Shown one piece after another: positions 32,704-40,397 of a stretch of 64,000 nucleotides of DNA (position 1 is its first letter; every line of letters starts with the position of its first letter). Source of the stretch: an uncultured Clostridia bacterium (GTDB lineage: Bacteria > Bacillota > Clostridia > Christensenellales > Aristaeellaceae); the NCBI GenBank assembly GCA_934663595.1, contig CAKUKM010000008.1:1-64000 (forward strand). The letters run 5' to 3'. The position numbers and the translations under genes were made by a program. The notes beneath the pieces are model-generated. The model was not told where the DNA came from. It saw only the letters and a list, made by a program, of their open reading frames with translations, and ran no database searches.

Positions 32704-33273
32704 ATGCAACCGTCTTCCAAAAGCAAAATATGGACGATTCCCAATCTGCTGTCGCTCGTGCGCATCGCGCTGATTCCCGCGATCGTCTGGAGCTATTTGA
32801 ACCGTGAGGACGGCGTGCTGGCGGGCTGTCTGATTGTGGTTTCGGGGCTGACCGACATGGCCGACGGCATCATCGCGCGCAGATTCCACCAGATCAGCGA
32901 CCTCGGCAAGGCGCTGGACCCGATTGCCGACAAGCTCACGCAGGGCGCCGTACTGTTCTGCCTGCTCGCGGTGTTCCCCAAAATGGCGCTGCCGCTTTCG
33001 CTGCTGGCGGTCAAGGAGCTGCTCGGCGGGGTGACGGGCCTGATGGTGATTCGCAAAACCGGCAATGTCTACGGCGCGCGCTGGTACGGCAAGATCGCGA
33101 CGGTGGTGCTGGATGCGGTGATGCTGGCGCACGTGTTCTGGCGCGAGCTGCCGGCGGGGCTTTCGGACGCGAGCATTTATCTCTGCAGCGCGCTGATTGC
33201 GGGATCGCTCGCGGGGTATGCGGTGCGCAATGTCCGGCTGATGCGCGCGGGCGTGAACGCGAAAAAGCCGTAA
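32704..33273 (+). CDS. pgsA: CDP-diacylglycerol-glycerol-3-phosphate 3-phosphatidyltransferase
   Basis: A 189-residue integral membrane enzyme that makes phosphatidylglycerol-phosphate from CDP-diacylglycerol and glycerol-3-phosphate. The CDP-alcohol phosphotransferase motif is complete (DMADGIIARR...GKALDPIADK). The N-terminal IWTIPNLLSLVRIALIP is typical of PgsA, and about five hydrophobic helices follow. ATG 32704 follows CGGAGG. A TATAAT at 32665-32670 lies upstream but without a well-spaced -35. It is followed at 12 bases by a response regulator gene. Confidence 0.92.
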   Translation: MQPSSKSKIWTIPNLLSLVRIALIPAIVWSYLNREDGVLAGCLIVVSGLTDMADGIIARRFHQISDLGKALDPIADKLTQGAVLFCLLAVFPKMALPLSLLAVKELLGGVTGLMVIRKTGNVYGARWYGKIATVVLDAVMLAHVFWRELPAGLSDASIYLCSALIAGSLAGYAVRNVRLMRAGVNAKKP

Positions 33274-33285
33274 GAGGGGGAGAAC

Positions 33286-33957
33286 ATGTTTCACATTTTG
33301 ATTGCGGAGGACGATTCGGAGCTGAACCAGCTGTTTCAGCACGTGCTGCGGCGCAACGGCTATGAGGCGACGGGCGTGGAAAACGGCGCGGAGGCGCTGC
33401 GGGCGCTGGACAATGCGTATTACGATTTGATCATATCGGACGTAATGATGCCGAAAATGGACGGCCTGGAGCTGGTGAGCGCGCTGCGCGAGAGCGGAAA
33501 CAACATTCCGGTATTGATGATTACCGCCAAGGACGCGTTCGACGACATGCGCTCGGGCTTTGCTTCCGGCACGGACGATTACATGGTCAAGCCCGTGAAC
33601 ATCAATGAAATGGTGCTGCGCGTGGGCGCGCTGCTGCGGCGCGCGCGGATGGTGAGCGAGCATCGGCTGCGGCTGGGAGATACGGTGATGGAGAGCGATT
33701 CGCTGACCGTGACCAGCGCGGGCCGGCGGATGGTGCTGCCGCAGAAGGAATTTATGCTGCTGTACAAGATGGCCTCGTTCCCGGGGCGGATTTTTACGCG
33801 CCAGCAGCTGATGGACGAAATCTGGGGCTATGATTCGCAGAGCGATCTGCACACGGTGGACGTGCACATCGGCCGGCTGCGCGAGCGCTTCCGCGACAAT
33901 CCGGATTTCGAGATCGTGACCATGCGCGGCGTGGGCTACAAGGCGGTGAAAAAATGA
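33286..33957 (+). CDS. OmpR/PhoB-family response regulator
   Basis: A 223-residue regulator. The receiver domain has the acidic pair Asp9/Asp10, phosphoacceptor Asp52 (LIISDVMMPKMDG), a Thr in LMITAKD and the Lys of MVKPVN. The C-terminal winged helix contains LPQKEFMLLYKMASFPGRIFTRQQLMDEIWG and VDVHIGRLRERF. AGGGGGAG precedes the ATG. Its stop overlaps the kinase start (ATGA), so they form a two-component pair. The signal is unknown. Confidence 0.94.
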   Translation: MFHILIAEDDSELNQLFQHVLRRNGYEATGVENGAEALRALDNAYYDLIISDVMMPKMDGLELVSALRESGNNIPVLMITAKDAFDDMRSGFASGTDDYMVKPVNINEMVLRVGALLRRARMVSEHRLRLGDTVMESDSLTVTSAGRRMVLPQKEFMLLYKMASFPGRIFTRQQLMDEIWGYDSQSDLHTVDVHIGRLRERFRDNPDFEIVTMRGVGYKAVKK

Positions 33958-34985
33958 AGGAAACGCGGAGGGTCAATCTCTGGCTGCTGATTTCGACGAT
34001 CACGCTGGGCGGAACGCTGCTGGCGGCGCTGATTGGCGGTCTGGCGGCGCGGGTTCTGAATATCGCCACGGGAAGCCTCGCGCTGTTGTGGATTCTGTTG
34101 GCGGTCGCGCTGATCATCGCGCTGGTGATGACGGTGGTCACGCGCATGATCCTTTTGCCGATTACGCGGCTGGGCAAGGCGATGCAGCGCGTGGCGGACG
34201 GCGATTTTTCTGTGCGCCTCGAGTGCGGGCGGAACATCGGCGAGGTCGTGGATATTTACCACAATTTCAATCTCATGGCGCGCCAGCTCGGCGCGACGGA
34301 GACGCTGCAGAGCGATTTCATCTCGAACGTATCGCACGAATTCAAAACGCCGATCAACGCGATCGAGGGCTACGCGATGCTGCTGCAGGGCGCGCCCGCG
34401 GCCGAGGCGGACAAGTGTGTGGAAAAAATCCTCCTGAATACGCGAAGGCTTTCCGATCTGGTGGGCAGCATACTGCTGCTTTCCAAGGTGCAGAACCACG
34501 CGCTGCCGCTGAAGCGAAACGAATACCGGCTGGACGAGCAGATTCGCCAGTCGATCGTGCTGCTCGAGCCGGACTGGGGCAAAAAGGAAAACGAGTTCGA
34601 CGTGAGCCTCGACGAAATTTCGATCTGCGCAAACGAGGCGCTGATGCTGCACGTGTGGAACAATCTGATCGGCAACGCGATCAAATTCGGCCCGGAGCGT
34701 GGCCTGATTCGGATGCGGCTGCGCCGGAGCGCGGGTAAAATCGCATTCACCATCGAGGACAGCGGCCCCGGCATTCCGGAGGACGAGCAGACGCTGATCT
34801 TCGGCAAATTCTATCAGGGCGATACGTCGCACAAATCGGAGGGAAACGGCCTGGGGCTCGCGCTGGTGAAGCGCATATTGCTGATTGAAAACGGCGAAAT
34901 CGCCGTCGAAAACCTGCCCGTCTGCGGCTGCCGCTTCACGGTAACGCTGCCGGACGCATCGGCGGGAAGAGAAAGAAACGCGTAA
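33954..34985 (+). CDS. Sensor histidine kinase
   Basis: A 343-residue membrane kinase. Two transmembrane helices (about 8-33 and 43-65) are separated by only a short loop, so it has almost no external sensor and probably senses within the membrane or through a partner. A HAMP linker follows (LPITRLGKAMQRVADGDFSV), then the dimerisation domain with His128 (SNVSHEFKTPINAIEGYAM), the N box (WNNLIGNAIKFG), G1 (EDSGPGIP) and G2 (GNGLGLALVK). This intramembrane-sensing architecture is common in cell-envelope stress systems of Bacillota. Confidence 0.93.
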   Translation: MKETRRVNLWLLISTITLGGTLLAALIGGLAARVLNIATGSLALLWILLAVALIIALVMTVVTRMILLPITRLGKAMQRVADGDFSVRLECGRNIGEVVDIYHNFNLMARQLGATETLQSDFISNVSHEFKTPINAIEGYAMLLQGAPAAEADKCVEKILLNTRRLSDLVGSILLLSKVQNHALPLKRNEYRLDEQIRQSIVLLEPDWGKKENEFDVSLDEISICANEALMLHVWNNLIGNAIKFGPERGLIRMRLRRSAGKIAFTIEDSGPGIPEDEQTLIFGKFYQGDTSHKSEGNGLGLALVKRILLIENGEIAVENLPVCGCRFTVTLPDASAGRERNA

Positions 34986-35157
34986 TGGCGCAGCGATAAG
35001 CCCGGCGCGCCGCCAAACAAGGAGAACGTCCTGGAGAATGGGGAGACGAGATCCGGCAAGCGTGGAAAGCCCGTTAAAAGCTGCAATGGGGTTGCCGCAC
35101 TTTGTTTTAGTGGGACAATCCCGCTGCAGTTTAATGTATCATTGAGTTTATGCCGCT

Positions 35158-35706
35158 TTATATGTTCCCGCTCTGCACTGTGCCCAGATAATCCTCTTTG
35201 GTAATCATCATGTGGAGAAAACCGTCTTTCACCCCTGATTCCTTAAAGCCTGCCTTGCGATGGGTTTCCCAAGCGGCAATTTCGTTCCGGGCAACCGCGA
35301 AGTCGTTATGGATTCTGGAGATGCCGCAAGCGCGGAAGGCGTGATCCAGCATCAGCTTCAGGGCGGGAACGGCATACCCCTTCCCTCGGAAGGGGGCATA
35401 AAGCACGATGCCCATATCCCACCAATCCTTTTCGGGAGCATAGTGGAAGTTCACATCGCCGATCCATGCGCCGTCGGAGCTGCGCCTGATATAAGCATAG
35501 AAGCGCTCCGGCTCATTGCCTATCCATCGATCGTACCAATCGGCAAGAACCTCGTCCGGGCAGTCGATGCAGCCGGTGTCCCGATGGTATCCTTCATAGT
35601 CAACATCCCAGCCCGCATTGTAGGACATCGTCTCCGGGTCAGACATCATCCGTTGATAGAACCAAAGATCTTCCGGTTTGGGAACGTATAATTCAAGCTT
35701 TTCCAT
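35158..35706 (-). CDS. GNAT-family N-acetyltransferase (RimJ/RimL-like)
   Basis: A 182-residue acetyltransferase. The acetyl-CoA region (DMGIVLYAPFRGKGYAVPALKLMLDHAF) and ISRIHNDFAVARNEIAAWETHRKAGF match the RimJ/RimL-type GNAT fold. It begins with MEKLELYVPKPEDLWFYQRMMSDPETM. AAGGAGTG lies upstream of the ATG; the longer frame upstream is not supported. Base composition is visibly lower in GC than the surrounding genes, and its promoter region is duplicated in front of the next minus-strand gene, which suggests recent arrival. Confidence 0.86.
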   Translation of the reverse strand: MEKLELYVPKPEDLWFYQRMMSDPETMSYNAGWDVDYEGYHRDTGCIDCPDEVLADWYDRWIGNEPERFYAYIRRSSDGAWIGDVNFHYAPEKDWWDMGIVLYAPFRGKGYAVPALKLMLDHAFRACGISRIHNDFAVARNEIAAWETHRKAGFKESGVKDGFLHMMITKEDYLGTVQSGNI

Positions 35707-35771
35707 AGATTTCACTCCTTGATCTTCCTTCCGGATAACCGACGCCTGCTGGAATTTCGCCCGCTTGTTCC

Positions 35772-35798
35772 ATTGTATCTCGGAACGAAAAAAGTCAA
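35772..35798 (-). promoter_or_regulatory. Promoter of the GNAT gene (duplicated cassette, copy 1)
   Basis: On the minus strand, TTGACT (35798-35793) and TACAAT (35777-35772) are 15 bases apart. The surrounding ~60 bases, including the flanking GCCCG/CGGGC arms and the TTCCATTGTAT segment, recur at 36330-36385. Confidence 0.6.
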
Positions 35799-35825
35799 GC
35801 GACGGGCGATTTGCCGTTTTCGCAT

Positions 35826-36302
35826 TTAGATAAAGGATTCGACGATATAGATTCTGTGATTGGCTGTGTCCTGCCAGACGATGATTTCGTCCATGCGGTT
35901 TTTGCTGTCGTACCACCAGCGTCCGCCCTCCAGACTCGGCCGATCGGATTCGGGAACTTCCAATTCATCCAGATATTCGTTCAGCGCCCATGAGCAGGCA
36001 AGACCGTGAATTGTATTCGGGCACGAATCCGTCCAGGGAAGCATCTGCGCAAAGGAATCCCTGCCGGAGCGCGAGGCGAAGACGTGATACCGAATGCCAT
36101 CGCCATGAAAGCTCGCGCCGCTGTCCATTTGGAAGAGCTCGCAGACGTCGCTGTCAAGAGGAAGCCCGACGCCCCAGTTTGCGCTCAATGCGACGGAATA
36201 ACCCCGGTTGCCGCCGAACCGAAGAAAAACATAGAGAATTGCAGCGATGAACAGAATTATGGCGATGCATATCGCCGCAACCATCCGGATTCTCTTTTTC
36301 AT
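35826..36302 (-). CDS. Membrane-anchored protein of unknown function
   Basis: A 158-residue protein with a basic start and one N-terminal hydrophobic helix (about 7-27, VAAICIAIILFIAAILYVFL), then a soluble, probably external domain rich in Trp and Asp (MLPWTDSCPNTIHGLACSWA, GGRWWYDSKNRMDEIIVWQD). I do not recognise a family. AAGGAG precedes the ATG. GC content is lower than in neighbouring genes. It shares a duplicated promoter cassette with the downstream acetyltransferase gene. Confidence 0.75.
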   Translation of the reverse strand: MKKRIRMVAAICIAIILFIAAILYVFLRFGGNRGYSVALSANWGVGLPLDSDVCELFQMDSGASFHGDGIRYHVFASRSGRDSFAQMLPWTDSCPNTIHGLACSWALNEYLDELEVPESDRPSLEGGRWWYDSKNRMDEIIVWQDTANHRIYIVESFI

Positions 36303-36341
36303 GCAGGAAAGCTCCTTAATACAATTTCGCCCGTTTGTTCC

Positions 36342-36369
36342 ATTGTATACTAGATCGAAAAAAAGTCAA
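36342..36369 (-). promoter_or_regulatory. Promoter of the unknown membrane protein gene (duplicated cassette, copy 2)
   Basis: On the minus strand, TTGACT (36369-36364) and TACAAT (36347-36342) are 16 bases apart. The segment repeats the one at 35766-35820 in order and spacing. Confidence 0.65.
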
Positions 36370-36474
36370 GCCGGGCGATTTGCCTTTGCGCGGAAGCGAA
36401 AAACAGGATGAAATTCGCGCTGAGCTGTGCTATACTATAGGGGAGCTATCATTTATACAGATCGGAGCCTGATC

Positions 36475-36933
36475 ATGATCAAGGTGCTTTTTGTTTGCCA
36501 CGGCAACATTTGCCGGTCGCCGATGGCGGAGAATGTGTTTCGCGATTGCGCCCGGCGCGCGGGAATCGAGGCGTTTGCCGATTCCGCGGCGGTGAGCGCC
36601 GAGGAACTGGGAAACGGCATTTATCCGGCCGCGCGGGAGAAGCTTCGGCGCGAGGGCGTTTCCATTCAGATGCATCGCGCGCGGCTGCTGACGCGGGCGG
36701 ATTACGCCACGTTCGACCGGATACTGGGCATGGATCGGGCGAATCTGCGCGCCATGCTGCGCATTTTGGGCGGCGATCCGGAGGGCAAGGTCGGTCTGCT
36801 CATGGAGTGCGCCGGGCGGACGGGCGACGTGGCCGATCCATGGTACACGGGCGATTTTGATCGCGCGTACGCCGATATTCTCGCGGGCTGCGAGGGGCTG
36901 ATTTCAGAATTGAAAGAGGGAAACAGACGATGA
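36475..36933 (+). CDS. Low-molecular-weight protein-tyrosine phosphatase
   Basis: A 152-residue cytoplasmic phosphatase. The P-loop VCHGNICRSPMAE gives nucleophile Cys8 and Arg14, and the general acid Asp121 is in VADPWYTGDFDRAY. Such enzymes dephosphorylate tyrosine-phosphorylated proteins or arginine-phosphate; the target here is unknown. ATG 36475 follows CGGAG. A TATACT at 36431-36436 may be its -10 box but the -35 is weak. The stop overlaps the cinA start (ATGA). Confidence 0.92.
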   Translation: MIKVLFVCHGNICRSPMAENVFRDCARRAGIEAFADSAAVSAEELGNGIYPAAREKLRREGVSIQMHRARLLTRADYATFDRILGMDRANLRAMLRILGGDPEGKVGLLMECAGRTGDVADPWYTGDFDRAYADILAGCEGLISELKEGNRR

Positions 36934-38159
36934 TTGCGGAAATTCTGTCGGTGGGAACCGAGCTTTTGATGGGACAGATCGCCAATACCGACGCGCAGTA
37001 TATCTCGCGCCGGCTTTCGGAGCTGGGGATTACGATTTACCGCCAGGTGACGGTGGGCGACAATCCCGCGCGCGTGAAGGAGGCGATTCGCCAGGCGCTC
37101 ACCCGGTGCGATATCGTGATCACGACCGGCGGTCTGGGGCCGACGGAGGACGACCTGACCAAGGAAATGGTCGCGGAGGTTTTGAATCGCGAAATGGCGC
37201 TGGACGAGGAAAGCCTGAACCGGATTACGGCCTATATGCAGCGCATCGGCCGCGAAATGACCCGGAATAATTTAAAGCAGGCGATGTTTCCGGACGGCGC
37301 GATCATCATGCCGAACCAGTGCGGCACCGCGCCCGGCTGCATCGTGACCGAGGGAGAAAAGACGGTCGCGGTACTGCCCGGCCCGCCGCACGAGCTGAAG
37401 GACATGTTCGATCGCGAGCTTGCGCCGTATCTGGCGAAGAGAAGCGGCGTGGTGATTGAATCCAGATTCCTGCATGAATTCGGAATCGGCGAATCGATGC
37501 TGGAAACGCGGCTGCTCGACCTGTTCCACACGGAAAACCCGACGCTTGCGCTGTATTGCGGCGCGGGCGAGGTCATGGCGCGCATTACGGCGCGCGCGGA
37601 GGATCGCGAAAGCGCGATTCGCCTGATCGAGCCGCTGGAGAAGGAGATTCGCGCGCGGCTGGGCGACGCGGTGTACGGTCTCGGCGTGGATTACGATTTG
37701 CCGCATGCGGTTTACGATCTGCTTCGCGCGCGCGGCGAGACGGTCTGCTTTGCCGAAAGCCTGACCGGCGGGCGCATTGCGGCGAGCGTCGTGGATTGCC
37801 CCGGCGCGAGCGAGGTACTGAAGGAGTCCTACGTCACCTATTGCGATTCGGCGAAGGCGCGCGTGCTGGGCGTTTCGGAGGAGACGCTGGCAAAATGCAC
37901 GGCCGTGAGCGCCGAATGCGCGCGCGAAATGGCCGAGGGCGCGCGGAAAAGGAGCGGCGCGGACTGGGGCGTTTCGGCCACCGGCTATGCCGGCCCTGAC
38001 GGCGGAGACGACGCGCACCCGGTGGGCACGGTGTTCATCGGCGTGTCCGGGCGGGATGGAACGGAGGCGTTTGAATTCCATTTCATCGGCAGCCGCGACT
38101 GGGTGCGCACGCTGGCGAAGTCGAACGCGCTGAACCGGCTGAGGCTGAAATTAAAGTAA
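36930..38159 (+). CDS. cinA: Competence/damage-inducible protein CinA
   Basis: A 409-residue protein with both CinA domains. The N-terminal MoaB-like domain has AEILSVGTELLMGQIANTDAQYIS and TTGGLGPTEDDLTKE; the C-terminal amidohydrolase has TVCFAESLTGGRIAASVVD, SYVTYCDSAKARVLGV and GVSATGYAGPDGG. It hydrolyses oxidised pyridine nucleotides and deamidates nicotinamide mononucleotide, recycling NAD precursors. It is translationally coupled to the phosphatase gene and ends at a strong terminator. Confidence 0.94.
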   Translation: MIAEILSVGTELLMGQIANTDAQYISRRLSELGITIYRQVTVGDNPARVKEAIRQALTRCDIVITTGGLGPTEDDLTKEMVAEVLNREMALDEESLNRITAYMQRIGREMTRNNLKQAMFPDGAIIMPNQCGTAPGCIVTEGEKTVAVLPGPPHELKDMFDRELAPYLAKRSGVVIESRFLHEFGIGESMLETRLLDLFHTENPTLALYCGAGEVMARITARAEDRESAIRLIEPLEKEIRARLGDAVYGLGVDYDLPHAVYDLLRARGETVCFAESLTGGRIAASVVDCPGASEVLKESYVTYCDSAKARVLGVSEETLAKCTAVSAECAREMAEGARKRSGADWGVSATGYAGPDGGDDAHPVGTVFIGVSGRDGTEAFEFHFIGSRDWVRTLAKSNALNRLRLKLK

Positions 38160-38164
38160 AAAGA

Positions 38165-38204
38165 GCGCGGGAACGCCCTGAATCGGGGTTCCCGCGCGTT
38201 TTTT
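38165..38204. terminator. Bidirectional intrinsic terminator between converging genes
   Basis: A long GC-rich stem (GCGCGGGAACGCCC with GGGGTTCCCGCGCG, loop TGAATC) is followed by TTTTTT on the plus strand and preceded by an A-rich run that becomes a T-tract on the minus strand. It ends cinA and also the converging GNAT-DUF1801 gene, whose stop codon lies at its edge. Confidence 0.92.
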
Positions 38205-38989
38205 CAGGAATTCAGCGTTTCGGAAAAGCTCTGGAGCAGGATCTCCCGAGGGATTTCCTGATGCATGTAAATCTGCAGCATGCCCTTGGGCGTGAGCTTG
38301 TAGCCGGTCAGCTCGGCGCTGTGCGCGGCGATGGCCCGGGCCTCGACGTTGATGTGATCCCGAAACGGAATCAGGCGCACGAAGCACTCGCCGGAATAAT
38401 AGCTCGGGAGCTTCGCCCACATTTTTTCCTCCGCCGCGGCGCACGCGCGGAATACCAGCGCGCGCAGCGATAAAAACAGCTCCGCAATCTCCGCGGGACA
38501 GCCTTCCAAATGGGCGCAAATCGCCTCGTTCATGGGAACGCTCCTTTCGGCGCGCTGCATATACAGAAGCGGATAGGGATTGCCCTGCTCGTCGCGCTCG
38601 GTTCGGCCGCAGACCTCAAAGCCCATGTGCCAGTAAAAGCCGATCGCCTGAGGGTTCTGTTCGTTCACGGTGAGCCGCGCAATACCATAGCGGCGGATTC
38701 CATATTCCAAAAGCCGCCGGCCGAGCCCGTTTCCGCGCGCATCGGCGGCGAGAAACAGCATCTCCAGCCGATCGCCCTCGACGCCCATGAAGCCGATTGC
38801 GCGGCCCGATTCATCCTCGGCGACGACGAGCTGCGCCACGGCGTTCAGCGTCTGCGGAACGTATTTGCGGATTTCCTGAATTTCCGCTTCGGACAGAAAC
38901 AGATGCGTCGCGCGAACGGAATCCTCCCAGACCGCGAGAAGCGCCTGAATCAGAAGCGGCGTTCTTTCCCGAACGGCACAAATGCGCAT
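38204..38989 (-). CDS. GNAT acetyltransferase fused to a DUF1801 domain
   Basis: A 261-residue fusion. Residues 1 to about 148 form a GNAT acetyltransferase (AIGFMGVEGDRLEMLFLAADARGNGLGRRLLEYGI, NPQAIGFYWHMGFEVCGRTERDEQGNPYPLLYM), similar to PA-type acetyltransferases. Residues 153-261 form a DUF1801/YdhG-type domain (PAEIAELFLSLRALVFRACAAAEEKMWAKLPSYYSG, FVRLIPFRDHINVEA). Met153 (38533) is preceded by a perfect AAAGGAG, so the second domain can also be translated alone. The first ATG has no good binding site and depends on coupling to the DUF6440-like gene that stops four bases upstream. Confidence 0.84.
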   Translation of the reverse strand: MRICAVRERTPLLIQALLAVWEDSVRATHLFLSEAEIQEIRKYVPQTLNAVAQLVVAEDESGRAIGFMGVEGDRLEMLFLAADARGNGLGRRLLEYGIRRYGIARLTVNEQNPQAIGFYWHMGFEVCGRTERDEQGNPYPLLYMQRAERSVPMNEAICAHLEGCPAEIAELFLSLRALVFRACAAAEEKMWAKLPSYYSGECFVRLIPFRDHINVEARAIAAHSAELTGYKLTPKGMLQIYMHQEIPREILLQSFSETLNS

Positions 38990-38993
38990 GGAT

Positions 38994-39167
38994 TTACGGC
39001 TTTACCGGCGTGACGACCGGGTGGCCGTCCTTGTCCAGGAGCGGCGTAAGTCCGCCGGCGTTGCCGCTGGCGTGGAAAAGGTAGTTTACACCGGTTTCCC
39101 GGTCGACCCAGATTTCCGTAACGGTGAGAGTGCCCTGCGAATAAACCTCTTCAAATCGCTTGTCCAT
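38994..39167 (-). CDS. Small DUF6440-like protein
   Basis: A 57-residue protein. AGGAGG stands seven bases before the ATG at 39167 and the stop TAA is at 38996-38994. The sequence has a tight pattern (FEEVYSQGTLTVTEIWVDRE, TGVNYLFHASGNAGGLTPLL, DKDGHPVV) that matches small DUF6440-type proteins of Bacillota as I remember them; no function is known. It lies in a minus-strand operon between the holin-like gene and the GNAT-DUF1801 gene, with which it is translationally coupled. Confidence 0.78.
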   Translation of the reverse strand: MDKRFEEVYSQGTLTVTEIWVDRETGVNYLFHASGNAGGLTPLLDKDGHPVVTPVKP

Positions 39168-39185
39168 TGTATTTCCTCCTTTTAT

Positions 39186-39554
39186 TTATCGGCTGCCGAC
39201 GATGGCGCAGATGGTGTTGATCAAAACGGCGGTGAGAACGGCGTAGAGCAGGCCCGAAACGGCGAAGCCCTCGACGAAATGGGCGCAGACGTAAATCAGC
39301 GCGACATCGATCACCAGCCCGAACAGACCGAGCGTCAGACAGCCGATCGGCGCGGACAGCAGCCTGAGAATCGGCCGCACCAGCAAATGCGCCGCGCCCA
39401 GCAGCACGCCCACCGTCAGCCACGGGCGCAGCAGAGAAAGCGTGGCTTCCGTCCATGCGCCGGGCAGAACCAGATCGCCCACGAGCACGCCGCAGGTGGG
39501 CACGGCGAGCACGCAGCAGAGAAACACCAGAAAGGGACTTTTGCGTCGTTTCAT
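39186..39554 (-). CDS. Four-helix membrane protein of the phage-holin superfamily IV type
   Basis: A 122-residue membrane protein with four hydrophobic helices (about 8-25, 42-60, 66-88, 95-115). The block HLLVRPILRLLSAPIGCLTLGLFGLVIDVALIYV is the signature of the YvlD/phage-holin-4_2 family. Despite the name these chromosomal proteins are not lysis holins; their role in the envelope is unclear. CGGAGG lies before ATG 39554. It is the first gene of the small minus-strand operon. Confidence 0.87.
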   Translation of the reverse strand: MKRRKSPFLVFLCCVLAVPTCGVLVGDLVLPGAWTEATLSLLRPWLTVGVLLGAAHLLVRPILRLLSAPIGCLTLGLFGLVIDVALIYVCAHFVEGFAVSGLLYAVLTAVLINTICAIVGSR

Positions 39555-39579
39555 GCATTTCCTCCGGATTCGAATTTTT

Positions 39580-40317
39580 TTAAACCTGCGCGCATTCGAT
39601 GGAGGCGATTTCAGCTTCAAATTCGCGCCAGACGCCCGCGATCGGCGGCGGGGCGAGGAACGAGAGCGTCTCGTCCTTCGTCGGGTGCCTGAACGCCAGG
39701 CGATACGCCCACAGCGCGATCTGCTGGCCCGGACGGCCGCCGCCATAGCGCGCGTCGCCCCACAGCGGAAGGCCCGCCGCGGCGTGCTGCACGCGAATCT
39801 GGTGCGCGCGGCCGGTATACAGCGTCGCCCGCGTGAGCGTCAGGCCGTTTTTGAATGCGATCGGCTCGGTGGTCAGCTGCGCGCGCTTCGCGCCGGGCGT
39901 GCCCTCGGCAACGGCCCGCACGGTGAATTTCTGGCGGCCGGTTTCGGCCTTCAGAAGGTAATTCGTGAGCGTCCGCGCCTCCTTCAGCTCGCCCTGCAGC
40001 ACCGCGAGATATTGCCGGCTCTGATCATGCCGCGCGAACGCCTCCGAAAGGCGCGCTGCCGCCTTCGACGTGCGCGCAAATACCATCACGCCGCCGACCG
40101 GGCGGTCCAGCCGGTGCACCAGCCCCATATAAACGTTGCCGGGCTTCTGGTATTTATTCCCGATATGGCGCTTGAGTATGCTTAAAAGATCGTCGTCGCC
40201 GGAAGCGTCCGCCTGCGTGGGCAGATTCGCCGGCTTGACCACGACCAGCAGATGATTGTCCTCGTACAGCACGGGCACCAAAAAGCGCCCGGCGGAAATG
40301 GTTTCTATCGTATTCAT
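39580..40317 (-). CDS. RluA-family rRNA/tRNA pseudouridine synthase
   Basis: A 245-residue pseudouridine synthase without an S4 domain. The start VPVLYEDNHLLVVVKPANLPTQAD, the catalytic motif GLVHRLDRPVGGVMVFA (Asp in HRLD), and LYTGRAHQIRVQHAAAGLPLWGD are typical of the RluA group, nearest to the short YhcT/YqxC-style members. The ATG at 40317 has no ribosome binding site; the -10 box ends six bases upstream, so the mRNA is predicted to be leaderless. Confidence 0.9.
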   Translation of the reverse strand: MNTIETISAGRFLVPVLYEDNHLLVVVKPANLPTQADASGDDDLLSILKRHIGNKYQKPGNVYMGLVHRLDRPVGGVMVFARTSKAAARLSEAFARHDQSRQYLAVLQGELKEARTLTNYLLKAETGRQKFTVRAVAEGTPGAKRAQLTTEPIAFKNGLTLTRATLYTGRAHQIRVQHAAAGLPLWGDARYGGGRPGQQIALWAYRLAFRHPTKDETLSFLAPPPIAGVWREFEAEIASIECAQV

Positions 40318-40323
40318 GGTTCT

Positions 40324-40352
40324 ATTATGCGTGCTTTTCCGGGTCTTGTCAA
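40324..40352 (-). promoter_or_regulatory. Promoter of the RluA-type gene, predicted leaderless
   Basis: On the minus strand, perfect TTGACA (40352-40347), a 17-base spacer and CATAAT (40329-40324). The start codon A (40317) falls seven bases after the -10 box, where transcription should begin. Its -35 overlaps the -35 of the divergent promoter by five bases. Confidence 0.8.
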
Positions 40353-40374
40353 GATGCGAAAAATGCGGTATCAT
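40346..40374 (+). promoter_or_regulatory. Promoter of the GNAT-addA operon
   Basis: TTGTCA (40346-40351), a 17-base spacer and TATCAT (40369-40374), 24 bases before the GNAT start codon. The -35 shares TTGTCAA with the divergent promoter's -35 on the other strand. Confidence 0.72.
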
Positions 40375-40397
40375 GATTCTGATCGGGGGGAAGAGAA

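Noticed and set aside
35766..36385. Integron-type attC sites flanking the lower-GC genes
   Set aside because: The repeated segments have short inverted arms, but the core sites expected of attC (GTTRRRY and RYYYAAC) are missing and no integrase is present; promoter duplication explains the repeat.
39186..39554. Holin-like gene as evidence of a prophage
   Set aside because: The protein belongs to the chromosomal YvlD-like group and no other phage gene, integrase or attachment site is nearby.
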